Positions 1 through 10,259 are shown, counted from the stretch's first letter. The stretch is DNA of 64,000 nt from Maea johnstoni (GCA_963942565.1 OZ012699.1:34005503-34069502), one strand, 5' to 3'. The notes: generated by a model not told the origin, from the letters alone. Translations and numbers: made by a program.

Positions 1-715
1 GATTTTGCAAGTTGACCCTGTGAATTTCTGGCAAAACATGATCTCCAAATCTGCGTTTCATTGCTTCATGCAAAGCATTTATGCTATACCTGACACCCAC
101 AGGCAATTGAGAGACATATCAAAGCCTCATCCCTCAAACCAAGTATCAAGTTTTCACATTGCTCAACTGAGTTCCAATTGAATTTGAAGGCCAACATTTG
201 AAACTGAACCAAAAATGGCTCATACTCAGTTTTCCCACTGAAAATAGGCATCCTACACCTATAGCCCTGGGCTGTCCCATATTTGAATCCTGAACTGTCT
301 CGAACTGAGAAATTGGGCTTCTCCCATAATTTGGAATTTCAGCATGTTCCCTTGTTACAATGGAAGGAACCTGTCTGTCTATCAAAGAATGATTTTGCAT
401 AAAAGACAAATGACATTCATTTCTAGAATGTGGTAATTCGCCACTTTGATTTTCTTTCAATGAAGCACCATGTCTTCCACTTATTTCATCATGAAACTCA
501 GGCTGAAATCTTCCCAATTCAGAAAAATACCCAAACCTCTGTGTAGGTACAGTGACTCCATTATTGCTGAATGCCATTTTCCCTTCAACTGAATTTTGAT
601 GGAACCTTCTAGCACCCTTGTCATAATGCCCAGACCTTCCCCATGCCTCAATCTCCAGTACTAGATCTGTTTTCTGGGAAACCCCTCTGAACCAAATCAT
701 TTTGATGGGAATCAC
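1..715 (-). mobile_element. Fossil gypsy-like gag remnant
   Basis: Read on the minus strand, this stretch translates in pieces to a capsid-like segment with the pattern FSGKTEYEPFLVQF, then W-N-S-V-E-Q and a leucine-rich LRDEALICLS block. That layout is typical of Ty3/gypsy-type gag in marine invertebrates. Upstream of it (146-715) lies a polar, low-complexity stretch of about 190 residues that could be the gag N-terminus. No reverse transcriptase, integrase or LTR is visible, and the element runs off the left edge of the window. It is broken, with several breaks, and looks old. The family call rests on a by-eye gag pattern, so it is tentative. Confidence 0.4.
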
Positions 716-784
716 CCTGCGGAAAGATTGAAACTCTTAAAAATAACTTGGTTTAAATAAGCAGTGTTTCATTGTATGCATACC

Positions 785-1104
785 TTTGATATTTTGACGT
801 TAGGAAACTCTTGCCGGAACAACTTACAAAACCAGTCATACTGCACCAATGGTTCTTTATTGTTATGATGTGCCTTGTACTCATCATACATGTCCCTGAG
901 CTGTACGCAAGATGGCAGATGTTGCTGTTGTTCACCAGTTGGCAAAGTGTCTGCCATACCCCAGATATAATTGTGAATGAACCCCTTTGCCAGCTCACCT
1001 ACATGTAATAAATGTTGCAGCTCATTCAAACTGAATACAACATACAAGTTCATATGTTTGCTTAAGACATGTGCCATTGGCCAGTCATCAGATTGTTGTT
1101 ATCT
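785..1104 (-). CDS. Internal exon of an unrecognised minus-strand gene
   Basis: An open minus-strand exon encodes about 105 residues, including SDDWPMAHVLSKHMNLYVVF, GFIHNYIWGM and a C-terminal block DWFCKLFRQEFPNVKISK. It ends at a good donor (AAAG|gtatgc at about 785), and an AG acceptor lies near 1104. The pattern 'conserved W/F-C-K-L-F-R-x-E-F-P-N-V-K-I' recurs in uncharacterised transposon-associated proteins of marine invertebrates, where it precedes a DDE-type region; I cannot name the family. It is probably joined to the exon at 2327-2612. No downstream exon is recognised, because the DNA beyond it is gag-like fossil sequence. Function unknown. Confidence 0.45.
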
Positions 1105-1109
1105 TATTC

Positions 1110-1720
1110 CTATGAAATATAGGTCCAACATCAAAAGGAATTTTTCTTATTTTTTTCAGAATTCTTGTATATTTAATGTCTTATCTCTCAATTGATGTAT
1201 CATGCATTTCCATTATAGATGCCTTTCTTCTCGTTTACTCTTCAAGGTCAGGTTTACCATAAACCCTCGTTTTAATCAATATTTAGAAAATGAATTTTAC
1301 TTAATGCTGTCTTGAGGTTGTCTACATATGTTTAAGTACTGATTTAATGAAGTTGTATACAGTGTTGTAACCAACTATGACGGAAATATGTTATAGAATG
1401 GAATGACAATAGTCACCTGCACATCGCTTTTCTTGTTTTGGTGTATATTCTGGAAAAATGACACCATCCAGATGCTGCTGTCTAACTCTGAAGTAGGTAG
1501 CCCTACTTACTCTAATAACAACTTTGTACCAAGCTTTCCTGTAATAAAACGTTTTGCTCAAACATCAATAGTACTTTTCATTCTGTCAAATACGGCTTCT
1601 GTTGTTATCTGAAGTAAACATTTTAGGAAGTCTCCGCATACTTATTCATACTGGGAAATATAGATAAATTGTATAACTATAATAACTGATATTATTTACT
1701 TATTGTATTAATAATAATAA
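1110..1720. other. AT-rich non-coding, probable intron
   Basis: No coding, RNA or repeat signal is recognised. The stretch lies between two minus-strand exons and is most simply intron sequence, into which the SINE at about 1725-1937 has also inserted. Confidence 0.4.
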
Positions 1721-1724
1721 ATTA

Positions 1725-1937
1725 ACGGGCCTTTGCCCAGAGCCGAGCTGACAAAAGGGTTGGTCGCTCAAGCTTGGCGTGTTCCACCACTGCACAGGTG
1801 AACTTCCGCTCATGAGATCGCGAGTTTGAGTCTCCTGGGGCAAGTGGGAAGGTTGCCAGTGACCTAGCAAAAGGCAATGGTTTACTGCGGGGGACTCCAG
1901 TTTCCTCCACCAATAGCAACTGGCTAGTCACGATTTA
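1725..1937 (+). repeat. tRNA-derived SINE
   Basis: A GC-richer block in AT-rich DNA. It has a degenerate RNA polymerase III B-box (GCGAGTTTGAGTCTC, about 1821-1835) after a tRNA-like arm, followed by a core ending in GGGGGACTCCAGTTTCCTCC. That core resembles the 'tactccggtttcctcc' block found in many marine-invertebrate SINEs. A related core occurs on the minus strand at 61480-61580. The A-box is poor and no poly-A or clear target duplication is visible, so the copy is old or truncated. Confidence 0.6.
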
Positions 1938-2326
1938 GCTTATAACGGCAGAAGTGAAGATAACCAAAATTCAAAAAATGAATTATTTATTTATTCAAGT
2001 TTTAATGGTTTAGTAAGTTATGTTTTTAGTTTGATGTAACCATATGAACTTTTTTTCTATGAATTGTAATATTGATTTTTTAAATCAGTAATATGTGTAC
2101 TTTGTGATTTCCTTACTGTGCTCCTCAGATTTTATTAATTATTTACTATGTTATGGTTACTCTGGTTATAAGTATATTTTCTTACACTATACCATGAACA
2201 ATGCCTAATGGGGTAGCATTATGCACTGGCTACAACCTTCAGTGACCCAATGGACATTTTTCTTGTGATAATTTTTTTATCAATAATAACATTCTAATAT
2301 TTTGCTAAGTTTGATATCAACTTACT

Positions 2327-2612
2327 GACATATTTCCTTCCCTTCAATGAGGTGATTCCCTCTGTGAACGGTCATGGAATATAGTTCCAACAGCTTTGTG
2401 AATTTCTGTCTTCCTTCAACCCGATGGTATTTTTGCCTCCAGATGAAAACAATGTCAGTAGTGAGCTCCTCATGACACTTCTTACTGCATCCGCAGGCCT
2501 CTGTCAAGTCAGCATTTATGAAGTCTTTATTCATGGATTTTTCCTTTCTGATCTCCTTTTCACCTGGTGTGGAAGGTTTTAGTCTATTCATTGAATAGAA
2601 ATCCAAGTGCAA
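2327..2612 (-). CDS. Exon of an unrecognised minus-strand gene
   Basis: A minus-strand exon of about 95 residues, rich in K/E, with a cysteine cluster CGCSKKCHEELTTDI and a following block KYHRVEGRQKFTKLLELYSM. The exon ends at a strong donor (CA|GTAAGT at about 2326). An in-frame ATG lies at about 2591 (MNRLKPSTPGEKEIRK), so this could be a first coding exon. The C-x-C-x3-C pattern followed by about 20 residues and a Y-H-R-V-E box resembles short N-terminal domains of uncharacterised transposon-borne proteins, which I cannot name. It probably splices to 785-1104. Function unknown. Confidence 0.45.
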
Positions 2613-2759
2613 GAGCTTTTTATGTTACTTTACAATTCACAGCACTCTCAGTTAAAACAAAAGAGAAAAGCAGAAAGAATGTGGAGGAGGACAGGTCTCA
2701 CTGTTCATAAACAAATATTTCAATCACAGAAGGTCAGATACAACTAGCTACTGACAGCC

Positions 2760-2890
2760 TTGATATCTACATATTACTTTAACAGCAAAATCACTGAAAG
2801 TGGACAGGATTCTAAAGCAGAATCTGAAATAATGAATGAATTTCTAGCTCGAGTGACCAACACTTTACCGCTAGTCCATTTGGGGCAGGC
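2760..2890 (+). mobile_element. CR1/L2-like LINE scrap
   Basis: The plus strand encodes YYFNSKITESGQDSKAESE followed by IMNEFLAR. This closely parallels the segment YYNQRIIDCGQDSKAMSQ + TMNELLFR in the LINE at 38429-42105. It is the linker between endonuclease and reverse transcriptase. Only about 40 residues remain and no RT motif follows, so it is a short internal fragment of the same or a sister LINE family. Confidence 0.6.
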
Positions 2891-2984
2891 CCTATATGAT
2901 TGGCTTTATGTCATAAGATGTTTCTCAAAATGTCGTTATTTTAGATGCGCCTTTAAGATTTTGCCAAATATCAAACTTTGACCA

Positions 2985-3500
2985 ACATAAATGATAGGTT
3001 TAGTACATGTATTTTGGAATGCTGCCCTTATTTTCCAAATAAAATCAGGAAAATGAAGTAAATGTGTGTTCTGATCCCAAACTGGTCAAACTGAATGATT
3101 CGAAGAATCTGATTTTAGATGCACAGACCTACTCAGAATGTCATAGGGCTGTAAAATGCTGTGCTGTATATCAAAGAGAGATATTTCTTAACATTTTTCA
3201 GAGACCCACATGTAAGCGGTGAATGGTCATTTCACGTAGTCAGTGATAATAAAGGATTCTCATTTTGATGCAAAGAGAACTTAATTGTCAACTAGCACCA
3301 GCATCCTCATCCTTCTGCTGTCTAGAGTACTCAACAGAGATGATATTGTAAAGGGCTTTATAATACAAGGCAAATGTAACAAAATACATTATTGCCAAAA
3401 GGAATCCACTCCTATAGTACATGTATATCGACATTTCAGTATTCATAGAATTCAATCGCATTAAAAAAATAATAATAAGTGACACCCTTTCCAAGAAATA
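2985..3500. other. Non-coding, nothing recognised
   Basis: AT-rich DNA with only short open frames of no recognisable content. Confidence 0.4.
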
Positions 3501-3839
3501 CTGTAGCGTTCTGCCATGCTATCTAATTATCATGCACTAACAAGCTTTCTAAGGAAATTTCTCCCCTATGGTGGCGTGGAAGGAGAGAAGATTCTACGAA
3601 AGTATATCGCGGTTTCCCGCAGAAAGGAGAGGAGAGCAAACTACTATAAGACATATTTATTATTAGTGTGTGCAAGTGGTATACAAGTAATCATGCAGGG
3701 GTGCAGCACAGCGAAAAACCTAAGGTGAAGTTAATACTAGTGATATAAGCAAAAGCTCGAAAAGCGATAGAGGTATCTACGAGAAATCTAAATAAGTGCA
3801 AGCATTACAAAGTAAAGCTCAAGGCTTATCACTATCGAG

Positions 3840-4400
3840 AACAGCCGGAACCGTGTACCGGATCGCTTTGCCGGATCCTGGGCTGGATCGCAAACTCCGC
3901 AATCGCAAATACGTAATCCGCAAGCCTTATAAGAAGAAAAGCGACACTAAGTAGTAATGTTAAAGATAAATATCGCTTGCAGCTTAACTATACTATCCCT
4001 TCCCCCATAAACAAGCAAAAAGTGTCTGCCGTTAAGTTAAAGGAAAATCCACCAGAAGATAAAACGAAAGAAGGGAAATAAAACGACCATAACCATAAGG
4101 GGATCAGGAACTCTTAATTCCAATTCCCATCTGGCATAGAATCGCCTAACCCGGATCAGAAGTTGTTAATCCGGAATATCGTGAAATAGCCTTACGAAGA
4201 AAGTTAAAGTTATGGTCCGGCCCACCAGATCCGTCTCACCCGTATCGGTAGTCGTCGATCTGGCAGATCATCAAAAACGACACAGAAGAAAGTTAAAGTT
4301 ATGCAGGGCCACCGGATCATGAGAAAAATGGCTGTCCTAAAATACGACTCCGTGATCCGGCCGGATCATCCGTGATCCGGTTTGGCGGATAAAAAAAGTC
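3840..4400. repeat. GATCCGG-motif-rich region
   Basis: About ten variants of CCGGATC/GATCCGG are scattered over 550 bp, including a self-complementary run near 4353-4385 (gatccggccggatcatccg). No coding frame is credible. The density of one short palindromic word resembles subterminal repeats of a DNA transposon, but no terminal inverted repeats were found. The start of the adjoining GC-rich element is at 4820. Confidence 0.35.
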
Positions 4401-4819
4401 AAAACTTCCAAATTTCATAAAGAAAAGTATTTGAAGGAAAGAATAAGACAAAATTCCCTTCCCTCATGCTCCATTACAAGAAAAACCCAGAACTAACCTT
4501 GTTCTTAGATAAATCTAGGAGGCTGATTTGAAGCAATGCAGCTCCTTATATACACTCCCCAGGGTGGAGGGATATTCCCCCAGGGTGGGGCACTCATGCG
4601 TGAAGAGGCCCCAACCCATCCCTAGGATACCATTCCCCAGTATATTTTTCCCTATCCCACTATTTTCCTTTAATTTATTATCCAGTTACGTGTTTTAACT
4701 AAAAGTTTATTGAAAAGTAATCTGAAGACATTAAAATAACTTTAAATAGAATGCGCACTATGTGTGGGGCGCCCCAAATCACAGCACAACGTGATTCAAA
4801 TTCTGGCGCCATACGATGT

Positions 4820-4984
4820 CAGAACGAGGCCAAGAAAACAAGGACAGGACGTAAACAATGATGGCAGACACAGGCGGACAAAAATAAGGCCAGTAAAACG
4901 TAATTTGTATTATAAAAACGTGACTAAGTGAAAGAATTTTGATCTACGGACATCGCCACATCGGTGAGGTGAGCGTTCGTTACA
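4820..4984 (-). repeat. Terminal direct repeat, distal copy
   Basis: Near-identical to 7618-7779 in the same orientation. On the minus strand it starts TGTAACGAACG directly after a purine-rich tract, which marks it as the 3' LTR of the element. Confidence 0.7.
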
Positions 4985-5197
4985 ACACCCCCTTCCTAAA
5001 TTCTTACCTCCGGTAAGATAAAAGATTCACGCCACACACTTACATAAAAGCCTACCCTGCTGGCTGCGTACAATGATATATTTCAAAAGAATTAAGTTTA
5101 AATGTTTTGCTAAAAGATTACTAAGACATTAAAGAAAGACTAAGATATTAAAGAAAATAGGTATATTTTATATTTAAACTCTGGTTGGTCCGTTGGC

Positions 5198-5998
5198 CTA
5201 GATAGGGGAGTACGTCAGCTCTGTGGTTATATCATGGACCGATCCATCTCGGTTGAGATGCTCTGAGGTGACGCGAAGGCTGAGCCAGACTGGTGTTGTA
5301 GTCGCGACCGCGGAGATTCCATTACCGGTGTCTAGGACGACCTCCCCGGTCGGCTCCCAGGCCTCCACCACTGCCGCGGCCACCTTATGCCTCTCCCGGT
5401 CCTTCCCGGCCTCCACCTCCTGTTGCCTCTTCCAGTCAGCCTCCGCATCCCTATTAGGCGTCGCCTCTTTCTCCTTTTCCCGTTCATCACATATCCTGTG
5501 GCTTTCCACTCTGGCCCTCTTTCTTCGCTCCAACTCCGCCTCCTTTCGACTCCTCTTTGGGTTCGCCCAAGGGTCTTGCTGGCTGGCCCGACGAACATAA
5601 CCCTGCACCCGAGCTGCCTTAGGCATCGCCTCTGTTGGTGCAAGCCTCCAGGGCACTCTGGTCGTCGCGGGCTCTGGTGAAGCTGGTCTAGATGCCGGGG
5701 CCTCCTCCGCCGGTCCCTCGTACATTGTGGCTGAGGTGACAGCCGGCCAGGCGGGGGACTCCTCCCCTGAGGAGCCCTGAGAAGAGCCGTCCAAAATGGT
5801 GACGGGAGATGGTTTCCAGTGGGCCCTCTCATGCTTGGTGAGGTCCTCCCTATGCTGAAAGCTGGCCCCACAGCCGACCCGAGGGCAGGAGTGAGGGCGC
5901 TCACCCTCGTGAACGCCCCGGACATGGCGCCGCAGATTGCTTTTCTGGGCAAACGTCTTCTTGCAGGTTGCACACGAATACTTCTTGGCGGCTTCCAT
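5198..5998 (-). CDS. C2H2 zinc-finger ORF inside the LTR-type element
   Basis: The minus-strand frame begins MEAAKKYSCATC, directly after a good splice acceptor (tttctgattgcag), so it is probably a terminal exon. Residues ~8-31 and ~36-61 form two C2H2 fingers (CATC...HVRGVH and CPRVGCGA...HERAH). The second has the C-x4-C spacing seen in TFIIIA- and GLI-like fingers. A Ser/Pro/Glu-rich linker and a long basic-acidic helix-prone segment (KRSRKEAELERRKRAR) follow. A nucleic-acid-binding role is likely for the family. Its position between the terminal repeats, in the orientation implied by the polypurine tract, suggests cargo or a specialised element protein. The source gene is not recognised. 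Confidence 0.5.
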   Translation of the reverse strand: MEAAKKYSCATCKKTFAQKSNLRRHVRGVHEGERPHSCPRVGCGASFQHREDLTKHERAHWKPSPVTILDGSSQGSSGEESPAWPAVTSATMYEGPAEEAPASRPASPEPATTRVPWRLAPTEAMPKAARVQGYVRRASQQDPWANPKRSRKEAELERRKRARVESHRICDEREKEKEATPNRDAEADWKRQQEVEAGKDRERHKVAAAVVEAWEPTGEVVLDTGNGISAVATTTPVWLSLRVTSEHLNRDGSVHDITTELTYSPI

Positions 5999-6288
5999 CT
6001 GCAATCAGAAAAGCTTCCATCAGGCATGCAGCACATATGGTCATTTTAACAGCGTGCACCCCTGCTTCTGTTGTTGTGTTTGTATGTGTGTATGTCAAAA
6101 TGTGCCTATTCTATCATCTGGGCACCCCCCAGGACCAACGACAACCTCCTCGGACCCTCCATTGACCTGGCCAACCCCAATTTTAAACTTCATTTTCTCT
6201 GGCTCGTCTTGCAGACTCAAGGTAACGAGCACGGCCCATCTGAGCAGAGCGGACCGGCCCATGGAGTCCATGTCTAGCCTCCACCAGA

Positions 6289-7095
6289 TCACGTGTTGTC
6301 TTGCTCCCCAGGTGGAGATGTCCTGAACCGGGTCCGTTCAACTCCCTCCAGCGGTTCTCTAAAACCTTCCTCTGGATCCGGCCTGGCCCTGTACTGCTCA
6401 GCTCTAGCCAAGCTCCCCACGGGAACTGGCAGGTCATTCTGGAACTGATAAAACCTAGATCCCAACTGACTGGGTTCCCTCTCAGCCTCCAGTGATTCTC
6501 CTTGCCGTCTGGACATCGACCCACACTGCTCCGCCTTGGCCCTGCGCAACATCGGTCTGGGCTGCCCCACCACCAGTGGTTCTGTTAACACACCTCTTCC
6601 ACCAGACATCGGTCTAGACTGCTCTGTCCTGTCCTGTTCCCTTCTCAGGCCTTCCGCAGCGCCTACAGATTCTCCGAGCATCGGTCTAGGCTTTGCTCTC
6701 TCCCTCAGTGGCTCTCTTGACACATCCCTTTCGCCAGACATCGGTCCAAACTGCTCTGCTACAGCCCGTTCCCTTCTTGGGCCTTTCACAATGGCCACAG
6801 GCTCACGGAGCATCGGTCTGAACTGTCCTATCTTCTGTGCCTGCTCCACCCACTCATCTCGCAGATGGGACATCTGCCCTGACTGTTCCTCATCAGGCAA
6901 CCTCTCTTCAGAAGCCTCCGCCTCAGCATTTATCTGGAACATCGGTCTGGGCAGCCAACGTCCTGCTGCGATCCGGACACGAGTTTCTTCAAACGGCCGC
7001 CTCATTCCCCTGGGAAACTCTTGACTCCGGTCTCCTGGACATCTCGATGTCACCAGCGATCTCTTCAACAGCATCTCCCGGTCCCTCCAGTCCAA
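6289..7095 (-). CDS. Basic repeat-containing ORF inside the LTR-type element
   Basis: A minus-strand open frame of about 268 residues, very rich in R/E/P/G. A degenerate unit built around R-P-M (FRPMLREPV, FGPMSGER, PRPMLGES, SRPMSGGR, PRPMLRRA) recurs every 20-45 residues. No catalytic domain is recognised. The matching DNA repeat 'catcggtct' appears about every 100 bp on the plus strand (near 6550, 6608, 6680, 6738, 6812, 6940). It may be a rapidly evolving gag-like or spacer region of the element, and coding status is uncertain. Confidence 0.35.
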   Translation of the reverse strand: MDWRDREMLLKRSLVTSRCPGDRSQEFPRGMRRPFEETRVRIAAGRWLPRPMFQINAEAEASEERLPDEEQSGQMSHLRDEWVEQAQKIGQFRPMLREPVAIVKGPRRERAVAEQFGPMSGERDVSREPLRERAKPRPMLGESVGAAEGLRREQDRTEQSRPMSGGRGVLTEPLVVGQPRPMLRRAKAEQCGSMSRRQGESLEAEREPSQLGSRFYQFQNDLPVPVGSLARAEQYRARPDPEEGFREPLEGVERTRFRTSPPGEQDNT

Positions 7096-7617
7096 ACCTC
7101 GTGTCCATCAAGACTCCCTCAGTGTTTTCCGCCTTCAACACCTTCGCATTCCTGGGTGTCCCTGGTCTCAAGACTCCCCTGACATCGTCAGTGGATCCGG
7201 CTTCACCACTCAGGCATTTCTTCCTGGCCAAAACGGTTCCTTCGTTGAGGACCTCCACGGATGTTCTCCACAAACTTCTCTCATCAACTCCATCCAAGTC
7301 ACTCCAACACAGTTAACCCATATGTTGTCTGCTGCGATCCGCTGGGGATGTGACCCCAAGAGTACCGCCTCTGGTCGGTGGCACAGAATGACTCAGACAC
7401 ACTCTGTCCTCCTTCACTTGGCTGGGGATGCCAGCCACCGATCTGGGTTTCCGAAGCCCAGTATTGACCGTGCCTCTCTGTCCATCCTCATGGAGTCCCG
7501 CGGCAGAGTCCTCCCCAGGTCGTCCTCTCCTCATGGACCGCGTTTGCCGGAGTCCAACATCATCCACCACCAGAAGCAAACCCGCGCCCACAATCGGGCT
7601 CCCTTTTCGGCCATCCT

Positions 7618-7779
7618 CAGAACGAGGCCAAGAAAAGGACAGGACGTAAAAAATGATGGCAGACACGGGCGGACAAAAATAAGGCCAGTAAAACGCAATT
7701 TGTATTATAAAAACGTGACTAAGTGAAAGAATTTTGATCTACGGACATCGCCTCATCGGTGAGGTGAACGTTCGTTACA
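7618..7779 (-). repeat. Terminal direct repeat, proximal copy
   Basis: Direct repeat partner of 4820-4984. On the minus strand this is the 5' LTR, and element reading proceeds leftward from it. Confidence 0.7.
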
Positions 7780-8063
7780 ATACCATTGATGTTAATCCCG
7801 CCTACAAAAAAGTATTAGCCTTGATTTACATAAAATTGGAATTTCTGGCAAGAAATGCAATCCTATAACAGTATTAAGGAAATGTTGATCAAAGAATGAA
7901 TTCTAAAATTGCTACTGTATTAATGTAATGATAACTATAAAATTGAATAGTTTTATTTCAACATTTAGAAAACAGGTTTACTTATTCCTTAAAAGCCACT
8001 TTACAGTGTCCCTCTTGCTAGGTGTTTTGGATAAAATAAAGAGTAATCAAAAATATTACTTAC

Positions 8064-8669
8064 TGGAAGCAGCAAGCTGGGATTGCGTCCGCTTCAATTT
8101 TTGGCGAAGATAGTGGATTTTGACATCATAAGCCAAGTTCCTCTTTTGAGGTGTAGTAGGCTCAGAATCTGTATCTGAATTGACAAACTGTGTAGACAAC
8201 TTTGTATTTTGGGGTGCTTCTCATGATGGGGTGCTTGATGATGGCATCTGCAGTGCAAGTGTTGATGAAATGTTCTTTACTTCAGTTATTTTCTTTGTTG
8301 ATGTTGTACTTGGGTCGTTTGGTGACGCTGTTTGCTGCTGCTTGGGTACAGTTGATGGTGCTTTCTGTGTTGATGTTGTACTTGGGATGCTTGGTGACGC
8401 TGTTTGCTGCTACTGGGGTACAGTTGATGGTTCTTTCTTTGTGTATGTTGTACTTGGGATGCTTGGTGACGCTGTTTGCTGCTGCTGGGGTATAGTTGAT
8501 GGTGCTTTCTTACTGTATTCAATATCCTGTATGATGCATTTCATCCACTCAGATGACTGCGCATGTTTTGCTTGTTTTATCGCCTCTGCCTGGCTCTTCG
8601 CGATTTTTTTTGCAGTCTTTTTAGCATTGGTGATCATTTTTGGCGTCTTTGGGGCTTGAGTAGCCGGAG
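8064..8669 (-). pseudogene. Exon with 24-residue Ser/Thr/Pro/Gln repeats
   Basis: A minus-strand exon bounded by an acceptor (ttttttcag|CTCCGG at 8670) and a donor (TTCCA|GTAAGT at 8064). It encodes a lysine/alanine-rich start (APATQAPKTPKMITNAKK), three tandem 24-residue units of the form QQQTASPSIPSTTxTxKxPS, and a basic end TPQKRNLAYDVKIHYLRQKL that looks helical. One repeat unit carries an in-frame TAG where its neighbours have CAG, and another stop follows, so the exon is probably dead. It lies just downstream of the coiled-coil segment at 8740-9790 on the same strand and may belong to the same gene. The basic helix before the splice site resembles linkers in THAP- or P-type proteins, but I would not assign a family. 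Confidence 0.45.
8297..8512. repeat. 3 x 72-bp exact-period tandem repeat
   Basis: Three head-to-tail 72-bp units start at 8297, 8369 and 8441 and differ at only a few positions. 72 bp is 24 codons, so the array keeps the minus-strand reading frame. This is a coding minisatellite expansion. Confidence 0.85.
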
Positions 8670-8742
8670 CTGAAAAAATTAACCAGTGGAAAAAGTGCAA
8701 GTTTCAATCGTTTCAATTGTATTTGGCTATCTCTACTTCATA

Positions 8743-9790
8743 CTAATTTTCTACATCTTCATCTGATTTGGTGTTATTCAATTTTAACCTCTTCCGCAAT
8801 CTGCTGACCTTGCTCTGTAAGGCAATTTTATCTTTCCTAAGCTGCTCACATTTTTTCTTTTTTTGAGCATTCCTCTTTTTTTCACAAACAGCTTGTAGCA
8901 ATTCATCTACCTGTCCTTCCAGCCGTTGGTTACTGTCCGACATTTGTTTTTTCTTTTCTTTCAATTCTTCGGTGGTCTGATTTAGGTGTTTTTTCAAGTT
9001 TTCATTTCTCTCATATCTTCTCTTTATTTTTTATTCAGATTCCTTGTGTTTGATTGTGACAGTTTGTTTTTGACTTGCTCCAATTCGCTCACTAGTTCTG
9101 TTACACACTCCGACTGTTTATTGTATTTTGTTTCCCAGAATTCAATTTCACTTCTTATAGCAGGGAGATCCACACCTAGATTTGTAACAGTGTCATAGTA
9201 TTTGTTTGAAATTGTCTCACATAAGTTCACGGCCACCAACAGTTTTTCCTCTAGAACCTCATTAAGTCTTTCCAGATGGCCCATATCCTCTTCAAGACAC
9301 TCTATTCTATATTTGTAAGCTCTCTTTTGGCCTGCAATAGTATTTGCCTTTACTATCAGTTTTCGGGCAACTGTGGCTTGCTCCTGGCTTAAAACATCTA
9401 TGGAGGTTTATCCCTTATCAACTGGGGCTATGAATGGATGTTCCAAGTAATCTTCATGTTTTTTGGACTTAGCTTAGAAGGTTTTTGCTTTACTTAGATC
9501 CGCGGATACCTTTTTCCGCATCGTCTCCTGGTTACAGAGGGATAATGATTTATCTGCAGCGAAAAATTTGATGACATCAATCACCTCCTTGTCTGTGTTG
9601 AGAAATTTCCTCGCCTCACAAAAGAAGCCATTTTCCAGTCCATCAATTGTAGACTTCTTATTCGATGGCTGTTCTTTCAGGTCGGATTTTGTAATCCCAA
9701 ATTGTTCCAAGAATGTTTTCCTTTGCGATCCACAATGTTCATTAGGATAACTTGGTTTCTTGCTAAGTGATCCTCATGATTCTACTGGTG
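8743..9790 (-). pseudogene. Decayed coiled-coil gene
   Basis: The minus strand gives a nearly continuous but stop-interrupted translation of about 320 residues. In order it holds FGITKSDLKEQPSNKKSTID, EVIDVIKFFAADKSL, a long coiled coil (EELKEKKKQMSDSNQRLEGQ and the E/L/K-rich RLNEVLEEKLLVAV), and a terminal RLRKRLKLNNTKSDEDVEN. Heptad-like Leu/Glu spacing is clear over about 200 residues. At least three in-frame stops (near 9470, 9410 and 9020) mark it as a pseudogene, unless introns hide them. I do not recognise the family. The long coil plus basic C-terminus would fit a structural or DNA-associated accessory protein of a transposon, but this is inference. Confidence 0.45.
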
Positions 9791-9867
9791 GATCTGTAAA
9801 TACAAAAGAAATAGAGATGATCATATTCATTGTATGAAACGGCTCAAGATTGACAATATATTCGAAA

Positions 9868-10095
9868 AAATTGGGCATGACCCACAGTGAAGTTTCACTG
9901 TAACTCGGGCATGAGAAAGTGATAGTATTTTTATAAAATTTGGGCATGACCCATCCTGAAGTGTCATAGTAATTTTGGCATGGGTAGGTGACAATATTTA
10001 AAAAAATGGGCATGACCTATCCTGAAGTTTCAAAGTAATTTTGGCATGTGAAAGTGACAATATTTTTCAATGAAAATTGGGCATGACCCATCCTG
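9868..10095. repeat. ~63-71-bp tandem repeat
   Basis: The phrase 'gggcatgacc' recurs at about 9874, 9945, 10008 and 10079 with conserved intervening text (tcctgaagtttca, aattttggcatg, tgacaatatt). There are roughly 3.5 units. This is a short non-coding minisatellite. Confidence 0.75.
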
Positions 10096-10259
10096 ACACA
10101 TAAGTAAGTGTACACTACAGGGGTTAAGTACAATTGAATCAGTAGGAAATCAAATACAAATAGTATTGAGACAACAGCCTTGGAGCTGAACACAACATGA
10201 ACTTTAAATTTATAATTATATAATAATATATTGCAATTGTATTGCTTGCATTTCCACAC

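Larger units (their letters stand above)
4820..7779 (-). mobile_element. Fossil LTR-type element, zinc-finger cargo
   Basis: Two direct repeats of about 165 bp (4820-4984 and 7618-7779, roughly 4% different) bound a 2.6-kb GC-rich interior. Read on the minus strand, each repeat begins TGTAACGAACG. A purine-rich tract (AGGAAGGGGGTGT) sits immediately upstream of the distal copy, as expected for an LTR retroelement's polypurine tract. No protease, RT or integrase is recognisable, so this looks like a non-autonomous LTR element. The interior carries minus-strand open frames: a basic, repeat-bearing frame at 6289-7095 and a C2H2 zinc-finger frame at 5198-5998. The repeat divergence suggests a moderately old insertion. 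A 4-bp GTAT is a possible but weak target duplication. Base composition differs sharply from both flanks. Confidence 0.6.

Noticed and set aside
5223-5680. Plus-strand frames opposite the zinc-finger ORF
   Set aside because: Shadows of the GC-rich minus-strand frame, with Ser/Leu-rich text and no motif.
5198-5998. Bacterial or viral origin for the GC-rich block
   Set aside because: The C2H2 fingers and splice acceptor are eukaryotic, and the GC contrast is explained by element composition.
8286-8522. CRISPR-like appearance of evenly spaced repeats
   Set aside because: Units are contiguous 72-bp tandem copies with no unique spacers, in a eukaryotic setting.
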